37,296 nt of DNA from Flavobacteriales bacterium (GCA_021296215.1 JAGWBA010000015.1:1-37296), one strand, 5' to 3'; numbered from the stretch's first letter, positions 1-9,826 are shown. Notes: generated by a model not told the origin, from the letters alone. Made by a program: numbers and translations.

Positions 1-120
1 TATTTTTTTGATTTTGTAATCGCTGAGTTTGCTATATTTTACAGGCATTACAGAACAAATCTATCCAATTGTTCCGGTTTTAAGCCTTTTGAATTCTTAA
101 TTGGCTGTTAATCTAGGTTT

Positions 121-190
121 TCTGTTCATAGTTCACGGTTCATGGTCCGTGGCACATGTCTTATGGCTAATGGCCAATATGGTGTATCTT
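121..190. repeat. Degenerate GTTCATGG-type short repeats
   Basis: The stretch is built from imperfect copies of a unit like gttcatagttcacggttcat, followed by variants such as cttatggctaatggcc. Low-complexity runs of this kind are familiar from intergenic DNA in many Bacteroidota. The repeat lies directly before the likely ATG of the first gene (197). It makes the upstream TTG-start version of that ORF, which would translate the repeat, unlikely. No function can be assigned. Confidence 0.5.
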
Positions 191-196
191 CAAAGC

Positions 197-705
197 ATGA
201 ATAATACAAAGGTGTTCAAAGGGTCGATCAAAACCCTGGTCATTGCCTTGTTCATGCTTGGAACGTGGCAGTTGCAGGGACAAACGCCAAAGAGGCTCGA
301 GAATTCTTTTCTGCGGATGGTGGAGCAGATCAAAGCAGATTCGAACAAGGTATTACTGAACACTTTGATGCCCACCGATGAAGAAGTAAGGCTCGTTTTT
401 CTTGATTCGGTGGCCGACAAAGCGGTTGCGTACAACACTAAAATGTGGTCGAACTTCGCCAAGATATCGGACGACTCCATGAAGCCACTTAGCCAAGAAG
501 CCGGCGTAAGAATCCTATCGACCAACATGGAAATGTTGGGAAAAGGAGAATTAGGTGGTATGCCCGAAGAATATGGCACCTTTGACAGTAAGCTTCGACC
601 GGGAGTGTCGATGTTCAGGGCGAGCCTGAAAAAACGCGTAATGCTTTTTTCTACGTGAACGATCGTTGGGTAATCATTCCACTCGCCTATCGTGCCTTTC
701 TGTAG
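197..705 (+). pseudogene. Secreted hypothetical protein, frameshifted near its 3' end
   Basis: The likely start is the ATG at 197; the open frame continues upstream to a TTG at 101, but only through short repeats. The N-terminus (MNNTKVFKGS, then a hydrophobic segment to about residue 28 ending LQGQ) looks like a signal peptide. The rest is about 135 mostly polar residues of no family I recognise. The open frame stops at 658 after a sudden change of character (RVMLFST). Adding one base in the A6 run at 629-634 restores a natural ending, TRNAFFYVNDRWVIIPLAYR, that runs to a TAG at 703-705. The gene therefore appears to have lost one base, by mutation or sequencing error. The restored end overlaps the 3' end of the convergent DUF1343 gene by 19 bases. 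Function unknown. Confidence 0.6.
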
Positions 706-1883
706 TCCTCAAAATCAGGATACAGCAAGTACTGTTTTCGTTTGTACTTGAACTGTTCGAGCTCGGCTTGCCAGCTAGCGCGAATCTGCTCTTCGGTCAT
801 TCCGGACTCAATCTGCTCCCGGAGTGTAGGTCCGCCCGCTAGCAAATCAAAATAGTCGGGGCGCGAGAAAAAGACTTCCCCTTCGGGGCATTGACGGAAG
901 GCATCGATGAGCCAGAAAATATTGAGTTGTCCGTCGGCAGGAATAAAATCGCGACCGAAGGTAGTAAGGTCGTAACCGTGGCACAACTCCCCTTCGTGTT
1001 TGGGGCTGCTCGATCCGTATCCGCCCTCAGGCGTGAATTCAATGGTTCCCTTCGGCATCCAGGGAGCACCTACGATCTGAAAAGGGGTGTCGGTTCCACG
1101 GCCAACGCTTACACTGGTTCCTTCGAAATAGCAAAGCGATGGATACAGGTAGATGGCGGGCATGGAGCGCAAGTTGGGCGATGGAGGGATGGGGAGCTCG
1201 TACAGCGTTTCATGGGTATAGTCGCGACAAGTTACAACCGTGAGGCTGAGTTCATTTTCGGTATTCAACCACCCCTCACCTATTGCCATCGTAGCGTATT
1301 CGCCCAGTGTAAGTCCGTGAACGGCTGGAACCGGGTGAAGGCCGATGAATGACGGTTCGGGTAGGTGATTCATTGGACCATCGACGTAGAACCCATTGGG
1401 GTTGGGGCGGTCGAGAACGATCATTTGCACTCCGTTATCGGCACAGGCTTCCATGATGTACGACATGGAACTTACAAAGGTGTAGAACCGCACACCGACA
1501 TCTTGAATATCGAATATAACGACGTCAATACCTTTGAGGTCTTCAGCGGTAGGTTTTTTGTGAGAACCGTAGAGACTTACGATCGGAAGTCCGGTCTTTG
1601 GGTCTTTTCCGTCTGCGATCTTTTCACCGTCGGGCACATCTCCTCGGAAACCGTGTTCGAGAGCAAATACCTTTTTGAGGTCGACATCTAGTGATAAAAG
1701 AGTGTCGACCAAATGAGTTCCTGCAACCGTAGACGTGGGGTTGGCTACAACGGCCACCGTTCGGTCGTAGACCAATGGCCGGTACCGATTGATCTGTTCG
1801 GCACCGGCCTGGAGCATCTGGCCGTAGGCCATAAAACAAAAGAAGCCCAAAAGGAAGGTCAATTTTATACCTTTAGCACGCAT
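687..1883 (-). CDS. DUF1343 protein, NamZ-type exo-beta-N-acetylmuramidase (GH171 family)
   Basis: The protein is 398 aa if the ATG at 1883 is used; a start at 1895 would add MQQL, and the frame is open even further upstream without looking coding. Residues 1-20 form a signal peptide (hydrophobic LTFLLGFFCFMAYG). The mature part matches DUF1343: VVANPTS near the start, the ALEHGFRG motif, VVIFDIQDVGVRFYTF, LDRPNPNGFYVDGP, and a C-terminal segment with RGTDTPFQIVGAPW. Characterised members (Bacillus NamZ) remove terminal MurNAc from peptidoglycan fragments, so a periplasmic role in muropeptide recycling is likely. That role comes from the family, not from residues tested here. The start codon faces that of the plus-strand permease gene across only 16 bases. 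The 3' end converges with the frameshifted gene to the left. Confidence 0.85.
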   Translation of the reverse strand: MRAKGIKLTFLLGFFCFMAYGQMLQAGAEQINRYRPLVYDRTVAVVANPTSTVAGTHLVDTLLSLDVDLKKVFALEHGFRGDVPDGEKIADGKDPKTGLPIVSLYGSHKKPTAEDLKGIDVVIFDIQDVGVRFYTFVSSMSYIMEACADNGVQMIVLDRPNPNGFYVDGPMNHLPEPSFIGLHPVPAVHGLTLGEYATMAIGEGWLNTENELSLTVVTCRDYTHETLYELPIPPSPNLRSMPAIYLYPSLCYFEGTSVSVGRGTDTPFQIVGAPWMPKGTIEFTPEGGYGSSSPKHEGELCHGYDLTTFGRDFIPADGQLNIFWLIDAFRQCPEGEVFFSRPDYFDLLAGGPTLREQIESGMTEEQIRASWQAELEQFKYKRKQYLLYPDFEDYRKAR

Positions 1884-1899
1884 TAATTGTTGCATTCGT

Positions 1900-3129
1900 A
1901 TGCGGTTTGAGTGGTTTGTGGCGCGTCGGCTTTCACGGTCCGAAGCGAGTGAAAAAAGCATCAGTGGTCCCATCATTCGCGTGGCCATCGTTGCCGTGGC
2001 ACTCAGCTTTTCGGTGATGTTGATCGCCGTGGCCATCAGCACCGGGCTCAAAGCCAAGATCCGCGATAAAGTAATCGGATTCACGGGGCACATCCAAGTT
2101 ACCAACTTCGATCAAAATTCGAGTTTCGAACCGGTTCCTATAGAAGCGGACGCTGAATGGGTTGAAAAAGTTGGGGTGCTCCCCGAGGTTACCCATATCC
2201 AAAGTTATGCCACCAAGGCAGGAGTAATGAAGACCCGTACCGATTTTGAAGGGATCGTGCTGAAAGGAGTTGAGAAGGGTTACGACTGGACTCCCTTTGT
2301 GCCCTATCTGACCGGTGGCGGTTTTCCTGCTCTGAGCGATACGGCGGATAGGGAGTTACTGGTGAGTGATCATTTCGCTCGCCGATTAAAACTAGAAGTG
2401 GGCAGTAAAGTGCTCTTATATTTCGTTCAGCCCCCTCCTAAGGATCCGCGGAGGCTTCCGTTTACGGTGAGCGGGATTTACAAAACGGATCTGGAGGAAT
2501 ACGACAAGCTCTACGTGATGGGACGTTTGAGTGATATTCAGCGTCTGAACGATTGGGGAACGGATCAGGTTGGCGGGTTCGAGGTTTTGATCGACGATTT
2601 TGAGCAGTTGGACCTAATGGGCGGACAGGTGAATGCCTTGATCGATTACAACCTCATTGCTCGAACGGCCCGGCAAAAGAGTCCGCAGATCTTTGAGTGG
2701 TTGGCCTTATTCGATCTGAACACCTTCATCGTACTTGCCATTATGATCGCCGTGGCGGCTATAAACATGTCCACAGCACTGCTTATTCTGATTCTGGAAC
2801 GAACTCCCTTTGTTGGTACCATGAAGTCCTTAGGGGCCAGGAATTGGAGCATTCGCCGGATCTTTTTGTACGACGCCGCCTACCTCATCGGTTGGGGTTT
2901 GTTTTGGGGGAATCTAATCGGAGGCGGACTCTTGCTTTTGCAGATTCGGTTCGGAATCGTCAAGCTCGACGAGAGCACCTACTACGTGTCGGAGGCTCCG
3001 GTGTTGATACATCTTTGGCAATGGGCGATGATCAACGGAGGTACGCTATTGCTGTGTTTGACGGTTTTGGTGGTTCCCTCCTACTTGATCACCCGCATAC
3101 CGCCGGCACGAGCCTTGCGATTCAACTAA
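1900..3129 (+). CDS. ABC transporter permease, LolE/FtsX-like (lipoprotein release type)
   Basis: 409 aa. The N-terminus MRFEWFVARRLSRSEASEK is the usual start of LolC/E-type permeases. It is followed by one membrane segment at about 25-49, a periplasmic MacB-core-like domain to about residue 265, and three membrane segments at about 270-295, 325-350 and 375-400, ending in RIPPARALRFN. This is the FtsX/MacB topology. Such permeases pair with a LolD-type ATPase and extract lipoproteins from the inner membrane; in Bacteroidota the protein is usually annotated as FtsX-like or LolE-like. No ATPase gene is adjacent, so the partner must be encoded elsewhere. The ATG at 1900 fits the family N-terminus. 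It leaves almost no space to the divergent DUF1343 gene, so the promoter should overlap that gene. Confidence 0.85.
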   Translation: MRFEWFVARRLSRSEASEKSISGPIIRVAIVAVALSFSVMLIAVAISTGLKAKIRDKVIGFTGHIQVTNFDQNSSFEPVPIEADAEWVEKVGVLPEVTHIQSYATKAGVMKTRTDFEGIVLKGVEKGYDWTPFVPYLTGGGFPALSDTADRELLVSDHFARRLKLEVGSKVLLYFVQPPPKDPRRLPFTVSGIYKTDLEEYDKLYVMGRLSDIQRLNDWGTDQVGGFEVLIDDFEQLDLMGGQVNALIDYNLIARTARQKSPQIFEWLALFDLNTFIVLAIMIAVAAINMSTALLILILERTPFVGTMKSLGARNWSIRRIFLYDAAYLIGWGLFWGNLIGGGLLLLQIRFGIVKLDESTYYVSEAPVLIHLWQWAMINGGTLLLCLTVLVVPSYLITRIPPARALRFN

Positions 3130-3183
3130 CGCATCGGCCCGCAGGGCCAAAACCCATTGAAACGATGGTCCAGGTGCCTTCGG

Positions 3184-3209
3184 TTTGACGAATGAATTGG
3201 ATACCTTTG
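3184..3209 (+). promoter_or_regulatory. Possible Bacteroidota promoter for the PLP-enzyme gene
   Basis: TACCTTTG at 3202-3209 matches the TAnnTTTG -7 element, and TTTG at 3184-3187 could be the -33 element. The gap is only 14 bases, shorter than the usual 17-23, so this is a weak call. A start about 6 bases downstream would give a leader of roughly 20 bases before the ATG at 3235. Confidence 0.35.
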
Positions 3210-3234
3210 CGGCGTTATAAATTAAAGCTACGGC

Positions 3235-4215
3235 ATGATCTGCGACAGCATACTCGACACCATTGGAAACACACCAATGATCCGCATGGATCGTATTGCC
3301 AAGAAGTACGGAATTCCCGGCACCCTACTCGCCAAGGTAGAGTATTTTAATCCGGGCCATTCGGTGAAGGATCGCATGGCCTTGAAGATGATCGAAGATG
3401 CCGAAAAAGAGGGCAAACTGAAGCCGGGTGGAACCATCATTGAGTGTACTTCGGGGAATACGGGAATGGGTTTGGCTTTGGCCGCGGTGATCAAGGGTTA
3501 CAAGCTTATTTGCACCACCAGCGACAAGCAGAGTAAGGAGAAATTCGACGTATTGAAGGCCATGGGAGCCGAGGTCGTGATTTGTCCGACGAACGTAGCT
3601 CCGGACGACGAGCGCTCGTACTACAAGGTGGCGGAGCGGTTGAGCAAAGAGATCCCGAATAGTTTTTATCCTTATCAGTACGATAACCTGAGCAATCGCA
3701 AGGCGCATTACGAGAGTACCGGGCCTGAGATATGGGATCAAACCGAGGGAAAGATCACCCATTTCGTCGTTGGTGTGGGAACCGGCGGAACCGTTTCGGG
3801 TACGTCGCAATACCTGAAGGAGCAGAACGCGGAGGTTCAGACTTTGGGCGTCGACACGTATGGGTCAGTGTTCAAAAAGTACCACGAAACCGGAGAATTC
3901 GATGAAAACGAGATCTACTCGTACATCACCGAAGGAATTGGAGAGGACATTCTGCCTAAGAACGTAACCTTTGATTTGATCGATCACTTTGAAAAGGTCA
4001 CCGATAAAGAAGGTGCTTTGATGTGCCGCGAATTGGCTCAGACCGAAGCGCTATTCCTGGGTAATTCGGCCGGATCGGCCATGCAGGCAGTGGTTCAAAT
4101 GAAAGATCGCTTCGATGAGAACTCGGTCATCGTGGTGCTCTTCCACGACCATGGAAGTCGGTACGTAGGCAAGGTCTACAACGACGACTGGATGAAGGCG
4201 CAAGGCTTCTTATAA
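3235..4215 (+). CDS. Cystathionine beta-synthase / cysteine synthase family PLP enzyme
   Basis: 326 aa, fold-type II PLP enzyme. The PLP lysine is in GHSVKDR (K45), the substrate loop is TSGNTG (72-77), and the phosphate-binding glycine loop is GTGGTVSG (182-189). The C-terminus HDHGSRYVGKVYNDDWM resembles the catalytic core of cystathionine beta-synthases more than CysK, whose end differs. The C-terminal CBS regulatory domains of the full-length enzyme are absent. It probably condenses serine or O-acetylserine with homocysteine or sulfide; the exact substrate cannot be told from sequence. It stands alone, downstream of the permease gene, and is followed by a large hairpin at 4218-4270 that may end transcription. 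Confidence 0.85.
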   Translation: MICDSILDTIGNTPMIRMDRIAKKYGIPGTLLAKVEYFNPGHSVKDRMALKMIEDAEKEGKLKPGGTIIECTSGNTGMGLALAAVIKGYKLICTTSDKQSKEKFDVLKAMGAEVVICPTNVAPDDERSYYKVAERLSKEIPNSFYPYQYDNLSNRKAHYESTGPEIWDQTEGKITHFVVGVGTGGTVSGTSQYLKEQNAEVQTLGVDTYGSVFKKYHETGEFDENEIYSYITEGIGEDILPKNVTFDLIDHFEKVTDKEGALMCRELAQTEALFLGNSAGSAMQAVVQMKDRFDENSVIVVLFHDHGSRYVGKVYNDDWMKAQGFL

Positions 4216-4217
4216 TT

Positions 4218-4270
4218 CTTAGTTTTGAGTTCTTAGTTTTGTTCAGTAGTGAACTCAAATAAAAACTAAG
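4218..4270. repeat. AGTTCTTAGTTTTG repeats forming an intergenic hairpin
   Basis: Two near-direct copies of agttcttagttttg are followed by their inverted counterpart. Cttagtttt (4218-4226) can pair with aaaactaag (4262-4270), and ttgagttc (4225-4232) with gaactcaa (4251-4258). The result is a long imperfect stem with a loop at about 4233-4250. It fills almost the whole gap between two genes. It has no U-tract, so a classical terminator is unlikely. A degenerate Bacteroidota intergenic repeat is the simplest reading. Confidence 0.55.
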
Positions 4271-4281
4271 ACCTAAGACCA

Positions 4282-5097
4282 TTGATCACCGTAGCCGATC
4301 AGCTCAATCGAAAAATTCAAATACCGGAGAATCCTAGCCGAATAGTGAGCTTGGTTCCATCCCAAACCGAGCTATTGGCCGACCTGGGGCTCGATAGCGA
4401 GGTGGTGGGCGTTACGCGGTTTTGTGTACATCCCGATGATTGGCGCTTTTGCAAGACACGAGTAGGAGGCACCAAGGACTTTAAGCTGGATCGCATTCGA
4501 GAGTTGCGCCCTGATCTCATTATCGCCAACAAAGAGGAAAACGAGAAAGACGGAATTCGCGAGTTAGAAAAGGAGTTTCCCGTTTGGGTGAGCGATGTGT
4601 ACGACCTTGAGAGCACTCTTCAAATGATCGATAATGTTGGCGGCCTCATCGGCCGGATGAACACCGCTCGAGCCCTGGTAGATGATATTCGGATGTCATT
4701 CAAGTCTTTGGCATTACAAGTCAAAGAGCGCCATCCATCGAATCAGCCAACGGCAGCTTACCTGATTTGGAATGACCCGATGCTAGTGGCCGGGGGCGAT
4801 ACCTTCATCAGCGCAATGATCGAAGCGGGTGGGTGGCGCAACGTCTTTGCCGATCGGGTTCGATATCCGGAAATATCCTCGGAGGACCTACGGGCGGTGG
4901 CACCGGACCTCGTCTTTTTGTCGTCAGAGCCCTACCCTTTCCGCGAGGAGCACGTGAAGGCGATGTTGAAAATCGTGCCGCAGGCACAAATACACCTCGT
5001 AGATGGTGAAATGTTCAGTTGGTATGGGAGTCGGTTGAAGAAAACGCCGGGTTACTTGAAGGCTTTAAGGGCCAAGATTGCCGACCATAAAGAATAA
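4282..5097 (+). CDS. BtuF-like helical-backbone metal/cobalamin-binding protein, no signal peptide
   Basis: 271 aa, starting at a TTG (4282). PSRIVSLVPSQTELLADLGL is the signature opening of the BtuF-like group of class III substrate-binding proteins. Further conserved parts are VVGVTRFCVHP, GGTKDFKLDRIRELRPDLII, YLIWNDPMLVAGGDTFISAMIEAGG and LRAVAPDLVFLSSEPYPF. Such proteins usually deliver cobalamin or ferric siderophores to an ABC importer. The frame begins at the mature domain: there is no signal peptide or lipobox, and no in-frame upstream ATG was seen. Either the protein stays in the cytoplasm, or its export signal was lost through the repeat-rich upstream region. No ABC permease or ATPase is nearby. 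Confidence 0.75.
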   Translation: MITVADQLNRKIQIPENPSRIVSLVPSQTELLADLGLDSEVVGVTRFCVHPDDWRFCKTRVGGTKDFKLDRIRELRPDLIIANKEENEKDGIRELEKEFPVWVSDVYDLESTLQMIDNVGGLIGRMNTARALVDDIRMSFKSLALQVKERHPSNQPTAAYLIWNDPMLVAGGDTFISAMIEAGGWRNVFADRVRYPEISSEDLRAVAPDLVFLSSEPYPFREEHVKAMLKIVPQAQIHLVDGEMFSWYGSRLKKTPGYLKALRAKIADHKE

Positions 5098-5103
5098 AAA
5101 AAA

Positions 5104-5130
5104 GCCGCTTCGTGATGAAGCGGCTTTTTT
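5104..5130. terminator. Strong two-way rho-independent terminator
   Basis: The perfect stem gccgcttc (5104-5111) / gaagcggc (5117-5124) has a 5-base loop. It is followed by T6 on the plus strand and preceded by an A-run that gives a U-tract on the minus strand. It can end both the BtuF-like gene (plus) and the long rpoBC-DUF3467 transcript (minus). Confidence 0.92.
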
Positions 5131-5146
5131 GTTGGATGTTATTCGA

Positions 5147-5467
5147 TCAAGCTTGAGCGGTCGGTCCACCGAAATTCAGTGGAATGTTTCCGCGGTTGTC
5201 TTCTTTGATCTCGCCGAATTGTTGCTCGTATTTCTGAATGTTATCATTCAGAGCACGCAACAAGCGTTTGGCGTGTTGCGGCGTAAGCACGATTCGCGAT
5301 TTCACCTTCGCTTTGGGTACCCCGGGCATCAACTTCACGAAGTCCACGACGAATTCGGCCGGACTATGGTTGATGATGGCCAGGTTACTATACATCCCCT
5401 CGGCGATCTCCTCAGGCAATTCAATGTTGATTTGATTACCTTGTTGGTCTTGGTTTTCTTCAGACAT
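5147..5467 (-). CDS. DUF3467 family protein
   Basis: 106 aa, acidic N-terminus, then the DUF3467 core: INIELPEEIAEGMYSNLAII, HSPAEFVVDFVKLMPGVPKA, KVKSRIVLTPQHAKRLLRAL and NIQKYEQQFG. The function of the family is unknown. Its position just after rpoC, with one base between the rpoC stop and this ATG, is common in Bacteroidota. It means the gene is made on the RNA polymerase transcript, right before the terminator at 5104-5130. The content suggests a small cytoplasmic protein, without membrane segments. Identity is firm, role unknown. Confidence 0.9.
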   Translation of the reverse strand: MSEENQDQQGNQINIELPEEIAEGMYSNLAIINHSPAEFVVDFVKLMPGVPKAKVKSRIVLTPQHAKRLLRALNDNIQKYEQQFGEIKEDNRGNIPLNFGGPTAQA

Positions 5468-5468
5468 A

Positions 5469-8400
5469 TTAAGCTTTCTCTTCTACTTTCTCTTTCTTGG
5501 CTGCTTCGGCCTTGGCCACCATAGCTTCGAAATCCTCTTTGCTTCCTACGATCAATTTGTCGTACTGGCGCAATCCGGTACCTGCTGGGATCTTGTGACC
5601 TACGATCACATTCTCTTTCAGGCCTTCGAGGTAATCTACCTTTCCACTTACTGCAGCCTCGTTCAGGATCTTGGTCGTTTCCTGGAAGGAAGCGGCCGAA
5701 ATAAACGACTTGGTCTGCAATGAGGCACGGGTGATACCCTGGAGGATAGGGCGAGCTACCGCCGGCAAAGCTTCGCGAGTCTCGACAAATTGCTTATCGT
5801 TGCGTTTCAAGAACGAGTTCTCGTCGCGCAATTCACGAGCTGTGATGATTTGGCCATTGCGAAGTTTTTCACTCTCACCTTGATCGGTAACCACGAGCTT
5901 GTTGTAGATCCAGTTGTTCTCTTCGATGAAGTCGTACTTGTGTACGAACTGGTGCTCGAGGAACTTGGTATCTCCAGAGTCGACGATCTGAACTTTACGC
6001 ATCATTTGACGTACGATGACCTCAAAGTGCTTATCGTTGATCTTCACACCCTGTAAGCGATATACCTCTTGGATCTCGTTTACAATGTATTCTTGAACCG
6101 CCGTAGTACCTTGAATACTCAAGATATCTGTCGGAGTAATTGCTCCGTCGGACATCGGCATACCTGCGCGAACGTAGTCGTTCTCCTGCACGAGGATTTG
6201 CTTTGAAAGCGGCACCAAGTACTTCTTCACTTGGCCACTGCGGCTTTCTACGATGACTTCGCGGTTACCGCGTTTAATCTTACCGTACGATACGATACCG
6301 TCGATCTCCGAAACTACTGCCGGGTTCGATGGGTTACGCGCTTCGAACAGCTCGGTCACACGTGGAAGACCTCCCGTGATATCCCCAGCTTTAGCACTGC
6401 TGCGTGGGATCTTCACAAGTACCTTACCGGCTTCGATCTTGTCTCCATCATTCACCATGATGTGCGCACCAACAGGAAGGTTGTAGGTCTTGATGACCTC
6501 GCCTTTCGTGGTGGTGATCTGAACGGTAGGAATCTTCTTCTTATCGCGCATCTCGGAGATTACTTTCTCATGGAATCCGGTCTGCTCATCGATCTCAACT
6601 CGGTAAGTCACACCTTCGATAACATTATCGAATTTGATCGTACCCGCAGTTTCAGAGATGATCACAGCGTTATATGGATCCCATTCGCAAAGAATGTCTC
6701 CCTTGGTCACTTTCTGACCAGGCTTAACGAACAACTTAGCTCCGTAAGGAATGTTGTTCGAAGAGCGCAAGTGGCCCGACTTAGGCTCAACAATTCGCAT
6801 CTCACCTGTACGGCCGATTACGATATTATCAGAATCTCCGGTTACCGGATCTTTTTGACCTTCTACGGTACGCAGTTCGTCGAACTCGATCACACCGCCG
6901 AACTTAGCCGTCATAGTTGATTCCTCAGCGATATTCGATGCCGTACCACCAACGTGGAACGTACGAAGGGTCAACTGAGTTCCAGGCTCACCGATCGATT
7001 GTGCAGCGATTACACCAACTGCTTCACCGTTCTGTACTTTAGAGTTCGTTGCGAGGTTACGTCCGTAACACTTAGCGCAAATTCCTTTGCTCGACTCACA
7101 AGTCAATGGAGAGCGGATCTCAACGGATTCAATTCCAGCATTGTCGATCTCTTCTGCAATATCCTCAGAGATCAACCCACCCGCTTCAACGATCACTTCG
7201 TCGGTATCAGGATGGTATACATCTACCAAAGAGTTACGTCCAACGATTCGGTCAAATAGACTCTCAACGATCTCTTCGTTTTTGCGGAGAGCCGTCGTGT
7301 TGAGTCCACGGAGCGTACCACAATCCTCTTCAGAGATGATCACGTCTTGTGCGACGTCGACCAAACGACGGGTCAAGTAACCTGCATCGGCAGTTTTCAA
7401 TGCTGTATCGGCCAAACCTTTACGGGCACCATGAGTAGAGATAAAGTACTCGAGGATCGAAAGACCTTCCTTAAAGTTAGAAAGGATCGGGTTCTCGATG
7501 ATCTCCCCACCTGAACTACCGGACTTCTGCGGCTTGGCCATAAGACCACGCATACCAGAAAGCTGACGAATCTGCTCTTTCGAACCACGAGCACCTGAAT
7601 CGAGCATCATGAAGATACTGTTGAATCCTTGGTTATCCGTAGTCAAACGCTCCATTACGCGCTCGGTCAATCGGGCGTTGGTGTTCGTCCAAACGTCGAT
7701 CACCTGATTGTAACGTTCGTTATTGGTGATCAATCCCATGTTGTAGTTTCCGGTGATTCCCTCGATCTGCTCGATCGCATTCTTCACCATCTCTTCTTTC
7801 TCCTCCGGAATAATTACATCGCCCAAGTTGAACGACAATCCTCCGCGGAAGGCCATGGTATATCCCAATTGCTTGATATCATCCAAGAATGCCGCCGCTT
7901 CAGGCAAACTCGTTTGCTTGAGCACTCGTGCAATAATTCCACGAAGGGCTTTCTTGGTCAATACTTCGTTGATGTATCCTACTTGGTGCGGCACTGCTTC
8001 GTTGAAAAGCACACGACCAACGGTAGTTTCTATCATTACGGTTTTGATCTCACCATGCACCAAGTCCTCAGTACGAACTTTGATCCACGCGTGGATTTCG
8101 ACCCGATCTTCGTTGTATGCGATCTTCACCTCTTCAGGAGAGTAGAAGGTCAACCCTTCACCTCGAACGATTTCGTTATCGGTGCTCTTACGGATCTTGG
8201 TCATGTAGTACAGACCGAGTACCATATCCTGAGAAGGAACGGCGATAGGGGCTCCATTAGCAGGGTTCAAAATGTTGTGTGATGCAAGCATCAACAACTG
8301 AGCTTCCAAAATGGCCTCATTGCCCAATGGCAAGTGAACGGCCATCTGGTCACCATCAAAGTCAGCGTTGAATGCCGTGCAAACCAGCGGGTGCAACTGG

Positions 8401-9791
8401 ATAGCTTTACCCTCGATGAGTTTTGGCTGGAACGCCTGGATACCCAAGCGGTGAAGCGTCGGGGCACGGTTCAGAAGAACAGGGTGCCCTTTCAAAACAT
8501 TCTCCAAGATATCCCAAACCACCGGGTCACGACGGTCGATGATCTTCTTTGCCGATTTAACCGTCTTGACGATTCCGCGCTCGATAAGTTTGCGGATGAT
8601 GAACGGCTTATATAGCTCAGCGGCCATTCCTTTTGGAAGACCACATTCGTACAATTTCAATTCAGGACCAACGACAATAACAGAACGAGCAGAGTAATCC
8701 ACACGCTTACCGAGAAGGTTCTGACGGAATCGACCTTGCTTTCCTTTCAAGCTGTCCGATAGTGATTTCAAAGCGCGGTTGCTTTGGGTTTTCACTGCAC
8801 TTGCTTTACGCGTATTGTCGAACAAGCTATCGACCGACTCCTGAAGCATACGCTTCTCGTTACGCAAGATCACTTCTGGAGCTTTGATCTCCAACAAGCG
8901 CTTCAATCGGTTGTTACGAATGATCACCCGTCGGTAAAGGTCATTGAGGTCAGATGTGGCGAAACGCCCACCATCCAACGGCACCAACGGACGCAAATCC
9001 GGTGGAATTATGGGAACCACTTTCATGATCATCCACTCCGGATTGTTCTCCATGCGGTTATTCGCATCTCGGAAAGCCTCAACGACTTGAAGACGCTTCA
9101 AAGCCTCGTTCTTACGCTGCTGAGAGGTCTCCGTGTTCGCTTTGTGACGCAATTCGCTGGACAAACCAAGTAAATCGATGTTCTTCAAAAGATCGTGCAG
9201 GGCATCCGCACCCATCTTCGCGATGAATTTATTCGGATCTGAATCGTCGAGATATTGGTTCTCGGCCGGAATAGTATCCAAGATATCGAGGTACTCTTCC
9301 TCAGTCAAGAAATCCATAACCTGAAGGGGCTCTCCATCTACGTTCTGAGCAATACCGGGCTCAATTACCACGTAACGCTCATAATAGATGATCATGTCCA
9401 GCTTCTTGGTAGGAAGACCCAACAAGTAACCGATCTTGTTTGGTAGCGATTTAAAGTACCAGATGTGCGCTACAGGAACCACCAAATTGATGTGTCCCAT
9501 ACGCTCACGACGTACCTTCTTCTCCGTAACCTCAACACCGCATCGGTCACAGATGATGCCCTTGTAACGAATACGCTTGTATTTACCACAGTGGCATTCG
9601 TAGTCCTTGACCGGACCAAAGATCCGCTCACAGAAAAGACCATCTCGCTCCGGCTTGTGTGTGCGATAATTGATCGTTTCTGGTTTCAACACCTCTCCCC
9701 ACGATTCTTCGAGGATCTTCTCCGGACTCGCCAGACTGATCGTGATCGTTGAAAAGTTGCTGTTGGGTTTATTCTCTTTTCTCATCGCCAT
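5469..9791 (-). CDS. rpoC: RNA polymerase beta' subunit
   Basis: 1440 aa, full length for Bacteroidota. The N-terminal zinc ribbon has C66, C68, C81 and C84 (CHCGK...ICDRCG). The catalytic NADFDGD motif is at 475-481, with D477, D479 and D481 binding the active-site Mg2+. A second zinc cluster lies in [15 protein letters not shown], and the bridge/trigger region contains [16 protein letters not shown]. The start is the ATG at 9791 ([13 protein letters not shown]); the ATG two codons later is also possible. There is no Shine-Dalgarno, and the preceding bases are A/T rich. It lies 63 bases after rpoB, from which it is separated by a small GNRA-loop hairpin (9827-9840). Confidence 0.98.
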   Translation of the reverse strand: MAMRKENKPNSNFSTITISLASPEKILEESWGEVLKPETINYRTHKPERDGLFCERIFGPVKDYECHCGKYKRIRYKGIICDRCGVEVTEKKVRRERMGHINLVVPVAHIWYFKSLPNKIGYLLGLPTKKLDMIIYYERYVVIEPGIAQNVDGEPLQVMDFLTEEEYLDILDTIPAENQYLDDSDPNKFIAKMGADALHDLLKNIDLLGLSSELRHKANTETSQQRKNEALKRLQVVEAFRDANNRMENNPEWMIMKVVPIIPPDLRPLVPLDGGRFATSDLNDLYRRVIIRNNRLKRLLEIKAPEVILRNEKRMLQESVDSLFDNTRKASAVKTQSNRALKSLSDSLKGKQGRFRQNLLGKRVDYSARSVIVVGPELKLYECGLPKGMAAELYKPFIIRKLIERGIVKTVKSAKKIIDRRDPVVWDILENVLKGHPVLLNRAPTLHRLGIQAFQPKLIEGKAIQLHPLVCTAFNADFDGDQMAVHLPLGNEAILEAQLLMLASHNILNPANGAPIAVPSQDMVLGLYYMTKIRKSTDNEIVRGEGLTFYSPEEVKIAYNEDRVEIHAWIKVRTEDLVHGEIKTVMIETTVGRVLFNEAVPHQVGYINEVLTKKALRGIIARVLKQTSLPEAAAFLDDIKQLGYTMAFRGGLSFNLGDVIIPEEKEEMVKNAIEQIEGITGNYNMGLITNNERYNQVIDVWTNTNARLTERVMERLTTDNQGFNSIFMMLDSGARGSKEQIRQLSGMRGLMAKPQKSGSSGGEIIENPILSNFKEGLSILEYFISTHGARKGLADTALKTADAGYLTRRLVDVAQDVIISEEDCGTLRGLNTTALRKNEEIVESLFDRIVGRNSLVDVYHPDTDEVIVEAGGLISEDIAEEIDNAGIESVEIRSPLTCESSKGICAKCYGRNLATNSKVQNGEAVGVIAAQSIGEPGTQLTLRTFHVGGTASNIAEESTMTAKFGGVIEFDELRTVEGQKDPVTGDSDNIVIGRTGEMRIVEPKSGHLRSSNNIPYGAKLFVKPGQKVTKGDILCEWDPYNAVIISETAGTIKFDNVIEGVTYRVEIDEQTGFHEKVISEMRDKKKIPTVQITTTKGEVIKTYNLPVGAHIMVNDGDKIEAGKVLVKIPRSSAKAGDITGGLPRVTELFEARNPSNPAVVSEIDGIVSYGKIKRGNREVIVESRSGQVKKYLVPLSKQILVQENDYVRAGMPMSDGAITPTDILSIQGTTAVQEYIVNEIQEVYRLQGVKINDKHFEVIVRQMMRKVQIVDSGDTKFLEHQFVHKYDFIEENNWIYNKLVVTDQGESEKLRNGQIITARELRDENSFLKRNDKQFVETREALPAVARPILQGITRASLQTKSFISAASFQETTKILNEAAVSGKVDYLEGLKENVIVGHKIPAGTGLRQYDKLIVGSKEDFEAMVAKAEAAKKEKVEEKA

Positions 9792-9826
9792 GATAAAGAT
9801 GTTATATGTTATAAAGTTTGCTTTCT

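Noticed and set aside
101-196. Upstream extension of the first gene from a TTG
   Set aside because: It would translate repeat DNA and place the signal peptide in the middle of the protein.
3136-3148. Short palindrome ggcccgcagggcc after the permease gene
   Set aside because: The stem is only five pairs with a three-base loop and no T-tract on either side, so it does not qualify as a terminator.
2697-3188. 163-codon plus-strand frame inside the LolE-like gene
   Set aside because: It overlaps the conserved membrane part of the permease in another frame, and the composition is not protein-like.
6231-6920. Long plus-strand open frames opposite rpoC and rpoB (also at 7629-8282 and 11229-11783)
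   Set aside because: They lie inside highly conserved genes on the other strand and have no recognisable domains; they are shadows of codon use.
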